DNA of 64,000 nucleotides from Diphasiastrum complanatum. Its lineage: Eukaryota > Streptophyta > Lycopodiopsida > Lycopodiales > Lycopodiaceae. Location: the NCBI GenBank assembly GCA_029204225.1, contig CM055097.1, forward strand, positions 41,332,028 to 41,396,027, in the 5' to 3' direction. Below are positions 43,137 to 54,219 of the stretch, in pieces (position 1 is the first letter of the stretch; each line of letters opens with the position of its first letter). The notes beneath the pieces were generated by a model. That model ran no database searches. It was given only the letters and a program-made list of their open reading frames with translations, and was not told the DNA's origin. The position numbers and the translations under genes were made by a program.

Positions 43137-43940
43137 ATGGCAAACATGGGAGAGTCCATTTTGAGTGAAAGTAGCAAATTGGACGGGATTTCTAACTATG
43201 CAGTGTGGAAATTCAAAATGAAAAACATACTGATGGAGAAAGATGTGTGGGAAGTCATCACAGGTGATGAGAGAAGGCCGCCAAATGAAGCAGACATCAA
43301 AGTGTTCGACAAAAAGATGAGGAAAGCTTTGACCTTCATTAATTTGTCAGTGAAGGATCACATCATTACCCACATTTGTGATGCTATTACACCCAGACAG
43401 GCATGGGATGTGCTAAAGGAACAGTTCGAGATGTCAAATCCGTCAAGAATCATGTTTCTGAAGTCAAAGTTGAATAGTGCCTGCATGGAACAAGGAGAGC
43501 ACATTTAGACGTACATGACCAGAATCAAAACAATGAGAGATGAACTGCATTCTATTGGAGAGCGCATAAGTGATGTGGAGCTGGTGCATAATGCATTATG
43601 CGGCATTGCAAAACCCTATCAGATGTTTGTGAGCGAAATAGCATCAAGAAAAAGATTACCAACCTTTGACGAGCTCACAGGAATCTTGATGCAGGAAGAG
43701 CAACGATGAGAAATGGTGAAAGCTAGACATCAAAATACTGATGATCAGGCAAAAACAAGACAAGGGCAAAGGCAAGAAAAAGACTAAGCAGCAATTTGCC
43801 AAGTCTCAGGAGGATGAGGGATCTTCCAGCAAAACTAAGAAGAAAGGCAAGTGCCTCCATTGCGGTAAAAAGGGCACTGGAAGAGTGAATGTCGCAAATT
43901 CCTAGCGGAACAAGGCAAGGAGAAACCAAAACAAGCACCA
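43137..43940 (+). pseudogene. Gag of element B
   Basis: Starts MANMGESILSESSKLDGISN and continues WKFKMKNILMEKDVWEVITG, VLKEQFEMSNPSRIMFLKSK. There is a stop at 43506, then YMTRIKTMRDELHSIGERIS and RLPTFDELTGILMQEEQR. The CCHC knuckle begins KGKCLHCGKKG but is missing one base, so the rest (HWKSEC) is out of frame. The gag then runs into RT at the sequence coding KQAPR. Same family as elements C and E. Confidence 0.9.
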
Positions 43941-43943
43941 CGT

Positions 43944-45008
43944 GTGTGGTATATCAGGATTGATGTCTACTTTCGTTCAAAGGGGATGGTGAGAACACAT
44001 TTTGATCCAAATCTATATGTCTTATGCTTTGATGGTATGGTTGCTTTGATTGCTCTTTATGTTGATGACTTGATTATTACGGGAAATAATCAAGAGATGA
44101 TAGACATGATCAAGAAAGACCTCATGGAACTATTTGAGATGACGGATCTCAGCCTGATGCATTACTGCCTTGGAGTAGAAGTGTGGCAAAAGGGACATGA
44201 AGTGGGTTTAACACAGGTGAAGTATGTCAAGGAGTTGCTGCACAGGTTTAGGTTGCAGGATTGCAAACCAGTAAACACTCCTATTGAACCAGGTAAAAAG
44301 CTTTCTAAGCTTGATGAATCACAGTCATTTGATGCTACGCTATATAGACAGCTAGTAGGGAGCTTGATTTACCTTACCACAACTAGACCAGATGTATGTT
44401 ATGTTGTTGGCATTGTAAGTCAGTTTATGGCAACACCTACGAAAACGCATTGGAAAGCAGCTAAACGCATTTTGCGTTACGTGAAAGGCACTTCAGAGTA
44501 TGGCTTGATTTACAGTAAGCATGATAGTTTACCTGAGTTGTGTGGCTATGTGGATGCGGACTGGGGAGGTGACTATGATGATCGTAGATCTGCCACAGGA
44601 TATATATTCCAGTTTTGTGGTAATTGCTTTTCCTGGTCTAGTAAGAAGCAAAGTACAATTGCTCTTTCCACCACAGAAGTAGAGTATAAAGCAATGTGTA
44701 GTGCTGCACAAGAAGCTATATGGTTGAGACAAATCTTGGAAGAAATTGGCATGAAGCAGAAAAATCCCACGACTTTACATAGCGACAGTCAGAGTGGCAT
44801 TCAGCTAGCAAAGAATTTAGTGCTCTATGCGAGAACTAAACACATTGAGATTCAATATCACTTCATACGTGAGAGGCTGCTGAGTCGTGAAATTCATGTT
44901 GTTCATTGTAGCACAGAAGAACAACTAGTTGATATTTTCACTAAGCCACTTACTGGAGAAAAGTTTGATAAGTTTAGATCAAAACTTTCTGTATTTAAAG
45001 TTTGTTGA
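43944..45008 (+). pseudogene. RT C-terminal half and RNase H of element B
   Basis: 354-codon open stretch: GMVRTHFDPNLYVLCFDG, then ALYVDDLIITGN with the YVDD active site, LMHYCLGVEVWQ, PVNTPIEPGKKL, LYRQLVGSLIYLTTTRPD and HWKAAKRILRYVKGTSEYGL. RNase H: GYVDADWGGDYDDRRSATGY, ALSTTEVEYKA, LHSDSQSGIQLAKN and TKHIEIQYHFIRE, ending LVDIFTKPLTGEKF. All RNase H motifs are intact, but RT lacks its N-terminal fingers, so no working polymerase is possible. Confidence 0.9.
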
Positions 45009-45052
45009 CTTTAAAGCTATGTATATGACTGTATAAAAAGTGACTCTACTTT

Positions 45053-45063
45053 AAGGGAGAGAG
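45053..45063 (+). promoter_or_regulatory. Polypurine tract of element B
   Basis: AAGGGAGAGAG immediately before the 3' LTR start TTAGAATT. Confidence 0.85.
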
Positions 45064-45334
45064 TTAGAATTAAAGTTGGAATCACTGCGTTACTGTACTA
45101 TGGGTCCTATCAGTGGATAAGGTCCAGTTGGCCTCGCCACGAGGCAAGTCGACGGGACACGCGTCCCGCCAACGGCAACCTGGGTCATGCATGGGTTGTC
45201 TGAGTGAACAACTATATGTACTGCGTAATTTCATTTTGAGAAATATAGCTGCTATGTGAGCTTGCTGAGGAGAGTGTTTTCTGTCTATGTTACTGTGTAG
45301 CATGATCTGTGTTCCTGTGCAAAGCAAATTCTAA
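45064..45334 (+). repeat. 3' LTR of element B
   Basis: Same length (271 bp) as the 5' LTR, from TTAGAATTAAAG to GCAAATTCTAA. TTAGAATT and AATTCTAA form the terminal inverted repeats. Confidence 0.9.
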
Positions 45335-45478
45335 GTAAATATACATATAAACCCTAAACCCTGATAGAGAGGGAGAACCTAGGAGTAGACTACTAGACTA
45401 GCCAACGGCTAGTTACAACTAGTAATAAAGTACATCGTAAAAAAGTGTAACAATGACGTATCATTGATTTCTAACTCA
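45335..45478 (-). repeat. 5' LTR of element C, right part
   Basis: Continues the LTR after element B and ends GATTTCTAACTCA at 45478, so in element sense the LTR starts TGAGTTAGAAATC. Reassembled length is about 255 bp with TG and CA termini. The start resembles those of L and B, which suggests related families. Confidence 0.75.
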
Positions 45479-45889
45479 CTTGCCACATCACCCTGCCACC
45501 TAGGCTTCACACGTGTGAGCTGTAATTGACCAAAAAATAGGTAGGAGGGCGTACTTATCCAATGACATATTTTCAAAATTCATCTCCAGCCCAATATGCA
45601 TCCAATCAGAGGTTACAAGTGTCGAAAATTGGTGTGCAGAAGATAGGTCTAGCTCAAAAAAAAAAACGAATGAAAAATAATTCGAGTGTCTAGAAAGAAA
45701 ACTTTTCGTGCATGGCGGAATAAACTATCTTCCTCTTTCACAGTGCATAACTATGCCTATCAATTGCAAAGAAAACAATAGTAATAGAAATCATGTTTGA
45801 ACTTATTGTAACTAACTTTTTAAGTAGCCAAACAATAAAGCATCAAAAATTATCAGACAAATAATTAGTCGTGAATTTCTCGTGAATCA

Positions 45890-46369
45890 GTCATGAAGAA
45901 ATAGTAGAGGGCAAGCTTGAAAGCAATGTCATAATTGTGTCTGATCGTCTATGACTGATCTGACATTGGCCATCTGTTGCAAGAGATTCTTAAACTGGTT
46001 AATGTGACTCTGAAGAGAATCACTAGTAGACATTTTGAATGTGAAAAATTTCCTTCGTAGATGTAACTTAGTAGTTATGTCCCTCACATCCTATAGTGAG
46101 TTCAAAATGTCCCAAATGTCTGTTGATGTTTTAGCTTCAGCTATGTGTCCAATCTGTGTATCTGATATATTGAGGATAATAAGTGCGAAAGCTTTACCAT
46201 CCTTCGATTTCCACTTTGAGTCATTGTCTTCAGGTTTTACTTCTGTACATGTGACAACATTCCATAATTCGTTGGCGATTAGCAAGGTCTTCATCTTAGA
46301 TTTTCACAAATGATTATTGGATCCATTCAGCTTGTCTGCGATAAGACCGGCTTTACTTTGAGAATCCAT
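45890..46369 (-). pseudogene. Gag N-terminal part of element D
   Basis: From ATG at 46369: a copia gag (DUF4219/UBN2-like) start with KLNGSNNHLWKSKMK, LLIANELWNVVTCTEVKPED, ALIILNISDTQIGHIAEAKT and WDILNSL. A frame change then gives DSLQSHINQFKNLL-like and VRSVIDDQTQ blocks before it ends at the partial LTR. The same gag type occurs in G and H. Confidence 0.75.
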
Positions 46370-46520
46370 CTGGAACTTAGTCCGTCGATTGTATCGATAA
46401 CGCTAAGAGCTATAATGCCAACAATAGGAAAATCAATTCTTTGATACTGATGGGTTGAAATGAACTGAAGAATATGATATCGATTTGATATCGCAAAAGA
46501 TATCAAGTATTAGAGCTTTC

Positions 46521-46575
46521 GCTCTGATATCATGTTGGAATCAGATAAAGAAATAGTGAAATTGCTCTGATACCA
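46521..46575 (-). promoter_or_regulatory. Duplicated primer-binding site of element D
   Basis: GCTCTGATATCA (46521-46532) and GCTCTGATACCA (46564-46575) on the plus strand, 43 bp apart. Each is followed by TGTTGGAA / TGTCGGAA. The outer one abuts the LTR and matches initiator tRNA-Met exactly; the inner one has one mismatch. Confidence 0.8.
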
Positions 46576-47097
46576 TGTCGGAAAGTGGTGTGCAGAAGAT
46601 AGGTCTAGCTCGAAAAGAAATGAATGAAATATGAGTGTCTAGAAAGAAAACTTCTCATGCATGGCGAAATAAACTATCTTCCTCTTTCACAATGCATGAC
46701 CACGCCTATCAATTTCAAACAAAACAATAGTAATAGAAATCACCTTTGAACTTATAGTAACTAACTTTGAAATCATCAGTACTACAGTGATTATGTAGCC
46801 AAACAATAAAGCATCGAAAATTATCAAACAAATAATTAGTCGTGAATTGTTCGCGAAGGAATACAAAAACGCATACATTTTGAGACAAAGCTGAATGCAA
46901 TAAAAGATAGTATTGATTCAAAACGAAACAAAAGTAAAAGTTGCGGATCGAAGCCGTGTACTCTATGCTATCTCTGAGCGGCTAAAATGAAAGTCTAAAT
47001 TAAGCGCAATGTTGATAAGCAGTAGCGCAATAGCAATCTCTAAAACAACTCTAAGAAGTGAGCTAGAATGCTTAGGAGTGTTCAAGCTCGCAGACTT

Positions 47098-47212
<115 letters not shown>

Positions 47213-47269
47213 AACTATTCAAAAAACTTCTTCTGATAATTCTGATAACTTCATAATTTGATAATGAAA

Positions 47270-47801
47270 CTGTATGAATATGAACAGCTATTACAGGATC
47301 AAAACACCTGTAAGCTTTCATCCTTTCATCATAACTGATGAAGATACACTTGATTGCATTGGCATCAAGTTTCTTTCGCTCCTCCTTTGGTACATGTACA
47401 TAGGCCTTACATCCAATGACACGAAACTTGTCAATTTTTGGTTGTATTCCAATAAATGCTTCTTCGGGAGTCACATTTGGAACCGCAACTGTAGGGCTCC
47501 TGTTTGCCGCACTACACGCTTCCGACTAAAGTGAATCAGTCAAGCCCATTTGCTTCATCATGGAGCGTGCACTCTCCATAATAGTCTCGTTTTTCCTTTC
47601 AGGTACACCATTACTATGCGGCATGTGTGACTGTGTGAATTGTCTTTTGATGTCATGTTCTTTGCAAAAGTCCTCAAAATCATCAGATTTGTATTCGCCC
47701 CCTCTATCAGATCTTAGCACTTTGATGCGTGCATCCAATTGGTTCTCTACCAAAGTCTTGAACTCCTTGAAGCGAGCAAAAGCATCAGATTTCTTCTGCA
47801 A
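47270..47801 (-). pseudogene. Integrase core and C-terminal part of element E
   Basis: KKSDAFARFKEFKTLVENQL, VLRSDRGGEYKSDDFEDFC (second Asp), MPHSNGVPERKNETIMESAR (VPERKN holds the Glu), TPEEAFIGIQPKIDKFRVIG and AYVHVPKEERKKLDANAIKC. One stop near 47526. It ends at ERMKAYRCFDPV. Confidence 0.85.
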
Positions 47802-47837
47802 GAAATAAATCCATGTCCTCCTAGAGTAATAATCTAT

Positions 47838-48791
47838 TTAAGTCATAAAATAATATGCTTTCCCCAACGACGTGGTCTTCATTGGGCCGCACAGGTCGCT
47901 GTGAATGAGTTCCAGTGGTTTCTTAGCTCTTGCAGCTCCACCTTTCTTGAATGTCTCCCTGTGATTGCTTCTCATGATGCATCCTTCACATATTGCATGA
48001 TGATCATCCTGCAATGTCGATAATCCTATTACCATCTTCAACTTCGCCATCAATCTCAAGCTCTCATAGTTCAAATGACCAAGTCTTATGTGCCACAACT
48101 CATATTGAGATGCTATTGAGATAGCCAAACCATATTCACCTGGTTTTGCAGCATCCAATTTATAAAGGCCACAGTTACTATCTCTATAACCCTTCGCCAC
48201 CACTTCATGGTTGTGGTTCATATCCTTCATAAGGCATCCATCCTTGACAAATTCAACTTTAAGATGTTGATTTGCCATTACACCAACAGAAAGCAAACTC
48301 TTTTTGAGTCCAGGAACATAAAGTACATTAGGGATGTTCTTGATTTTGCCATCAGGAAACTGCACAGGTACGTTGCCCACACCCTGTATCTTGCATTCCT
48401 CTCCATTGGCTTGAGTGACCTTATCCCCATCATGGATTGGTGAGAATTTTTCAAACCAATCACGTTTCCCGGTCATATGTCTTGTGGCGCCTGAATCTAT
48501 GAACCATCTGGCACCATTATCAACTTGGGATGCCAATGTCGATGAGAAGACAGTTGTCTCGTCATCTTCTCCATCATCTTCAGCAATGTTTCCTTGTTGA
48601 GTCACTTTTCCCGCCTTTATGTCCGCTTTCTTCTTATAACACTCGCGTGCCCAATGATCCAGTTTGTGGCAATAGTAACATTTGCCCTTCTTCTTTTTTT
48701 CCCCTTTTGATGACGACTCTCTCTCGTCATCATCATCCTTGGATTTCTTAGGAATCCTTTTCCATCCATTCTGCTTGCCTTTAGCAAGCAA
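47838..48791 (-). pseudogene. Zinc knuckle, protease and integrase N-terminus of element E
   Basis: 317-codon open stretch: basic gag tail, intact knuckle CYYCHKLDHWAREC, protease ARWFIDSGATRHMTGKRDWF, NIPNVLYVPGLKKSLLSVGV, the zinc finger region ELWHIRLGHLNYESL...CEGCIMRSNHRETF and the integrase start LELIHSDLCGPMKTT. Key residues of protease and integrase N-terminus are intact. Confidence 0.9.
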
Positions 48792-48839
48792 GGCTTGATC
48801 CTCCTATGGGGTTTTCCTTGACTTCACCACTTCGCGATG

Positions 48840-49415
48840 CTACTCTTCTTGCAACATGATTCCGTGGAAGTCTTCAAAAGTAGGCAACCTCTCCCTCAAA
48901 GCAATGCCGCTCACAAACATTTGTAGCCCTTCCGAGGCACCGTTCATTGTGGTATATACCAATTCAATATCCCTGATTGGTTCTCCAATCGCCACAAGTT
49001 GACCTCTCAGCTCCTTTATTCTGGTGAAGAAAGATCCCATTGATTCACTTTCTTCCATACTTACTGCGTTCAATCTCGACTTCAAGAACATGGCTTGAGC
49101 TGGATTTCAAGTTTGAAATTACATTCTAAGAGCTTCCCAAGCTCCCCTAGCCGTCGTGGCATCACTTATATGAGTGATCACATGGTCTTTCACTGAAAGA
49201 TTGATCAAGGACAATGCTCTCTACGCTTTTTTATCAAAGGCCCTTATGTCACCTGGAGTGGTATTTGGCCGGACTTCAATATCTACCACGATCTCCCACA
49301 ACTTTTTCTCCATCAAAATGCTCTTCATTTTGAATTTCCAAATGTTGTAGTTAGAAGCCCCATCAAGTTTGCTTGCATCGCCCAAAATTGACTCATTGAT
49401 GTTTGCCATTTCCAA
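48840..49415 (-). pseudogene. Gag N-terminal part of element E
   Basis: MANINESILGDASKLDGASN, then WKFKMKSILMEKKLWEIVVD and NTTPGDIRAFDKKA. After stops it continues MFLKSRLNAVSMEESESMGS, TRIKELRGQLVAIGEPI and RLPTFEDFHGIMLQEE. Homologous along its length to the gag of B; at least three stops. Confidence 0.85.
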
Positions 49416-49450
49416 ACTGCTTGAAACTTCACCTGTAGGCTATAAAGTGT

Positions 49451-49927
49451 ATGTTGGAGCCAACCATGATGTCAAAAATCAATAATAATGACCTGCAATT
49501 TTTGGCTTACCAGGCCACCCGCCGCTCTTTTGCCAAATTGAAAGCCAAACTGGCGTCGCTTTCCGAAATGCTTCTCGTCACCAACTCCCAGCTACCTGCC
49601 CAGTGGAATGGTGAAATCACTTCTAGCGCACTTCAAACACTTCCTCCATGGCAATCACTTTGTTTTGGTGTACCGTACTTGCAGGTACAGTCAGGGTGCC
49701 CTTCATTTGGAGGCTATAGCCTTTCGTTTGGCCAAAATAGACTAAAGGAGGTGAAAATAAGGGCAATTTGGGTTTTTGAACTGTTTCTTCAGTGTGAAGA
49801 AACTTCACCCTTCAAAAACTTGGGACCCAACAATTTTTTCAGTTTGAAATTTTTTAATGAAGTTGCAATGCAGTTTGCACTTCAGACCCCTTCAGGCTTT
49901 TTCACATCAATCCAACGGATCCTTTAG
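49451..49927 (+). CDS. Conserved antisense ORF in leader of element E, 158 aa
   Basis: Opposite to the gag of E, ATG at 49451 and stop at 49927. It aligns without a gap with 42703-43095 from the first Met over about 129 codons and extends further at the C-terminus. Shared blocks: NNDL, YQATRR, LKAK, AQWNGE, VPYLQVQS, CPSFGGYSLSFG, FELFL, EETS. No recognised domain. Expression is unknown; the gapless alignment is the main argument that it might be coding. Confidence 0.4.
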   Translation: MLEPTMMSKINNNDLQFLAYQATRRSFAKLKAKLASLSEMLLVTNSQLPAQWNGEITSSALQTLPPWQSLCFGVPYLQVQSGCPSFGGYSLSFGQNRLKEVKIRAIWVFELFLQCEETSPFKNLGPNNFFSLKFFNEVAMQFALQTPSGFFTSIQRIL

Positions 49928-50190
49928 ATCCAAACCACTCTTCAAACGGTGTTCGATTGGATTCAAACCAATCACACATGCCAAGCAACCCTTCAGAAGA
50001 TTTTTCAGCTTCACCCCTTTTTTGTTTTTGCTTGCCCTCTAATTCAGCTGATAATTCCCTGCCTTTGAATCTTCTTACAGTTTTTGAGCTAGTCCACGAA
50101 TCTCCACAGACTCAGTTTTGTGATTCCTAGTTAACAAACCGTCGTGAATTCGCAGCTCTCTGTTCTTGTCCAGTGATTCAAGCCACCAAG

Positions 50191-50203
50191 GGCTCTGATA
50201 CCA
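50191..50203 (-). promoter_or_regulatory. Primer-binding site of element E
   Basis: GGCTCTGATACCA on the plus strand, exact initiator tRNA-Met type. Confidence 0.9.
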
Positions 50204-50425
50204 AGATAAGAAAACACAGTTTAAACACCCAACCGGATCAATCACCACAGCACAATGTCAAGTGCAACAAGACATCATAATTGCTCTCCTCAAACTGTAT
50301 ATTCAACTGATAAGTTGCTTAAAGGCACTCAAAGGGCTCGTAAAAGAAAGATGGCCCGATAACTCTAGAACTAAGCACACGTTGTGCCGTCGAAATAAGA
50401 AAGCACTGTATAAGTCGATCATTGC
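50204..50425 (-). repeat. Probable 5' LTR of element E
   Basis: Follows the PBS directly and ends where the RT of element F begins. Its length fits the 255-271 bp LTRs of B and C. No second copy was seen, so the outer end is uncertain. Confidence 0.5.
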
Positions 50426-50429
50426 TATT

Positions 50430-51777
50430 TTAACTGGATCCACTAGCTCCCAAGTATTGTTGGTGATCAAAGCTTCAAACTCTTGTTTCATAGCTTTGTA
50501 CCACTTCTTTGATTAGAGTTCATCTTGGACACTTCTTGGTTCTTCATGAGAGATAAAAAATGCATAATTGGTGGATTCAACATCCATTTGCTTGTCTTTT
50601 TCAATGTATGAGAGCCTATTGGGCTCAGATCTTTCTCTCAAGGATCTTCTTGGTGAGAATACATGAGGATGCTCCTCCTCAAACCTCGACCCATCACTTC
50701 TTGATTGTCATCAATAGAGACAATAGAAGATGCATCATGAAATCTAGATGCCTCGATCTCGGCCCCATCCAAGGTAAGCTTTTCGTCTTCATGAAAAGTG
50801 ACATCTCTACTTTAAATAATCTTGGAAGTAGAGAGTATGTAGACTCTATAAGCCTTCTTGGTAGATGACTATCCCACCATAACTCCTTTGCTTGAGCTAG
50901 GATCATATTTCTTTCTAGTCTCCAAAGGAATATGAGCAAAGCAAATACATCCAAAGACTATAAGATGATCAACCTTAGGCTTGAATAGCATATCATAAGG
51001 TGTCTTTCCTCCAAGAGCAAGATGAGGGAGTCCATTAATTAGCACAATTGATGGCCTCTCCCCAAAAATCCTTTGGCAAGAATGCTTCAATTCTCAAAGC
51101 TTTGGCACACTCACATAAGGATCTATTATTCCTCTCGGCCACCCCATTTTGAGAAGGGAAATAGGCACAAGAGAACTCTCTTTTGATTCCTTCTTTCTCA
51201 CAAAAATCATGAACTTGTTGGAGATGTACTCTCTCCACTACCATCACATATCAAAGCTTTGATCTTTAAAGAGAATTGCTTCTCAACATAAACTTTGAGC
51301 TTGAGGAAAAAATCAAACACCATGGATTTTGAAGATAGAAGATACAACCATGTGAATCTTGTGTAGTCATCAATAAAGGTGACAAAACAAGTGGCTCCTC
51401 CCTTGCTTTTGCTTGATGAGAATTGCACATTCGAGTGCAACAACTCCAAAGGATGTGAAGTCTTGATAAAAGATCTTGGATATAGCACATGCTTCACATG
51501 GCTTGATATCCTTGGATAGTGTCTTTGGCAAGCCAATAACTTTGACTTCTTTGACCATAGAATGCATAGATTTGAAGTTGAGATGGCCCAATCTTCTATG
51601 CCATAATTCTTCTTTGGAAAGCTTGGTCACATATGCAATATCACAAGAGCTTGCACTCTCTCTTGGATCCAATTTGTAGATGCCTCCAAATTGAGATCCA
51701 CAAGCAAGAATCTCATCATCTTTCTTGATTACACAAGTGTCAATATGGAATTTGACATCAAGGCCATTATCAAGCAA
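50430..51777 (-). pseudogene. Integrase and RT start of element F
   Basis: KLSKEELWHRRLGHLNFKSM, IKPCEACAISK (zinc finger), TSHPLELLHSNVQFSSSKSK (Asn where the first catalytic Asp is expected), TCFVTFIDDYTRFTWLYL, ICDGSGES (altered second Asp region), FPSQNGVAERNNRSLCECAK (Glu region), PLETRKKYDPSSSKGVMVG and KWYKAMKQEFEALITNNTWE. Several frameshifts. Confidence 0.85.
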
Positions 51778-51874
51778 TTGGCCAACACTATAAGGTTCTT
51801 TGGAAGCTTTGGAACAAAGAGAACATTATTGAGAGATAGAAATTTTGAAGATGAAACTTTCAAGGGTATACTCC

Positions 51875-52540
51875 CTACTCCTTCAATTTTGCATTCACAA
51901 TCATTTGTAGTGTATACAAATTTTTGACTCTTTCATAAGGCATAAGAGAAGAAAAATGGTCCTTGGAGCTACACATATGAGATGAAGCTCCGCTATCGAT
52001 ATACCATGTGCCATCATTTTTGTAAGGAGAAAAAGAGAAGCTTGATATCATAAGAGAGCCTTCTCCATTACCTTCAATTGCATCACTTTCTCCCTCATTA
52101 GAGATGTTGGCTTGCTTGAATTGGTTCTTCTTCTTGAAACAATTAGTGGCATAATGGCCTTTCTTGCCAAAAAAGAAGCACTTGGTCTTCATTTTTTTCA
52201 ACTTTAATGTAGAAGCTTGAGAGGAATCCGCCTCTTCTCCATCTTTGTCCTTGTCTTTGGCTTTTTCTTTGGAGAAACGTGGGTGTTGACCTTTGTTCCT
52301 CCCTTTGTGCTTGTCTTTGACAAATAAAGCTTTGCCATCTCCATCATGATTGATTGAGAGTTTTTTCATCCTCATAAGCTTGTTCTCTTGTCTACATCCT
52401 TCAGCAATAAGCACACCTTGCAAGGCCTCCAAACTTGGTAGCTCTTCTTTGATGGCATAGGATTGGACAAGATTATCAAACTCATATCTCAAGCCACTAA
52501 AAATGACTTGCACTAGCTCAATTTGTTGGAAGGTTTGCAG
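51875..52540 (-). pseudogene. Gag C-terminal half and protease of element F
   Basis: ELVQVIFSGLRYEFDNLVQS, SLEALQGVLIAEGCRQENK, a lysine-rich tail, knuckle CFFFGKKGHYATNC (second Cys replaced by Phe) and protease GTWYIDSGASSHMCS. Closely parallels gag of M (ELVQLILNGLSFEFDNLVQG). Confidence 0.85.
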
Positions 52541-53821
52541 ATCCCAGGGCAACCCTAACCATAGATAATAAGCGAGTGGGATTTGGCACCCTGTGTGTGT
52601 AAGTCCAACCCAATGATTACATAGTTAATTGACTAGTTAGAAGTTAGTAAAAGAACTTCGGCCTTTTTGTGGGACTTTTAATGTCGCAGGGCCTAATAGA
52701 AAAGTTAGTGAATAAAAGGAGTTCCCACCAAAATTCAAATTCTTCCCTCCAATTTTTGAGTGGGTTCCCTTCACTTTTTGAATACTTAGGGTAGAAATTG
52801 GCCAATAAGATCTGAGGACAAAGCCCTAAAATCCACTATCAGCATGTATTTGATGTAAAGGATCAATGTTAGCTTGCATTTAGGCATCTTGTTTTGGCAT
52901 AATAGAGTTAAAATCATATTTTAGGATTAAATTGGGAGAGGTCTTGCTTAATTTGAATGGATTTTCTTGTTTGAAATCCAATTTGATTGTTGAGCAGGGG
53001 AAGCCATACAGATCACCATTTTTAAAATCAGAAGAATTCATAGAATACAAATAAAATCGTTCATTTTTGCCATTTTGGTGAAAAAGCGAGCAAAATTGTT
53101 ATCAGTCTTGATAACTTTTTGTTTCCTGGCAACCAACCTTCGCGGACTTGTAGACATCACCGCCTTCATACAGAGAATCTTCAATTTGAAGGGTGAAGCT
53201 TACTTCCCAACCGATTTTCAGAAACAAAACAAAAACCACCAAAAACTCTAGAAAACAAAAAATCAATCTTTGTCTGGCACTGTACCTAGATCTGACCCAT
53301 ATCTATCTACTGCCAGGTCGGTGAAGGTTAATCCTAAAAATAGAAGGCTAAAGTGACTATTCATCTAGCTGTTGATAATATTTTGTAAAAAGTTTTGCAA
53401 AAAAATTAGTTCTTTGAGAGGAACCTTCGTCTAAACCTTCGCCCAAGTCAGAGTCAATCCAACATACTATTTTTGATAATCAGTGATTTGGACGAACGTT
53501 AACTCAAAGAAGGTTGTATTTTTGTCAAAAAAGTACTCTAGTTTTCGCATAGTTTAAAATATAGTCTGGTTTTTTACTCGTATTTTCGCATAGTTGAAAA
53601 ATATGAAAAACTTGACACTATGTTTTTACACTAAGTTTTCAACAGGCAAAAAAGACAAAAAAACTCGACACTGTATTTTTACAAGGGGTTTTTTTAACAG
53701 GCGACCCTTGTCCAAAAATGTTGAAGGTATTTTAAAAAATGCGAGGTGTCTTCCAAATCCCGAAGGCTGCCCTCAAGTAAAGGCAACATCCAAAAGGCCA
53801 AAGGGCATCGCATTTCCAGTC
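52541..53821. other. Unassigned, probably LTR and leader remnants
   Basis: No protein motif. The stretch 53280-53480 has ACCTTCG-containing phrases similar in flavour to 59870-60000 next to the gypsy gag. 53540-53740 has TTTTCGCATAGTT repeats resembling the LTR of element I near 37140-37240. Boundaries cannot be set. Confidence 0.35.
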
Positions 53822-54217
<396 letters not shown>

Positions 54218-54219
54218 CG

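Larger units (their letters stand above)
41547..45334 (+). mobile_element. Internally deleted copia element B
   Basis: LTRs 41551-41821 and 45064-45334 (271 bp each from TTAGAATT to AATTCTAA; an upstream TGAG may belong to the 5' LTR). PBS TGGTATCAGAGCC is at 41824-41836 and PPT AAGGGAGAG at 45053-45061. Gag is joined directly to the C-terminal half of RT plus RNase H; protease, integrase and RT N-terminus are missing. It is nested in the LTR of C. GTAAAA before and GTAAAT after look like an imperfect target-site duplication. Confidence 0.9.
45620..46900 (-). mobile_element. Short, internally deleted copia element D
   Basis: The right LTR (from TGTCGGAAAGTGG at 46576) and a partial left LTR (45620-45887, from TGTCGAAAATTGG) share GTGTGCAGAAGATAGGTCTA, GTGTCTAGAAAGAAAACTT and CCAAACAATAAAGCATC. 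Between them are only a PBS region and the N-terminal gag. The left LTR is joined straight to gag at about 45890, so PPT, pol and part of the LTR are deleted. The outer end of the right LTR is not fixed. Confidence 0.7.
50426..52540 (-). mobile_element. Truncated copia element F (gag to RT N-terminus)
   Basis: Minus-strand relic of the same type as intact element M. Order from right to left: gag C-terminal half, knuckle, protease, integrase, start of RT. It is cut in gag at about 52530 and in RT (ALITNNTWELVD) at about 50430. No LTRs or PBS of its own remain. Confidence 0.85.
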
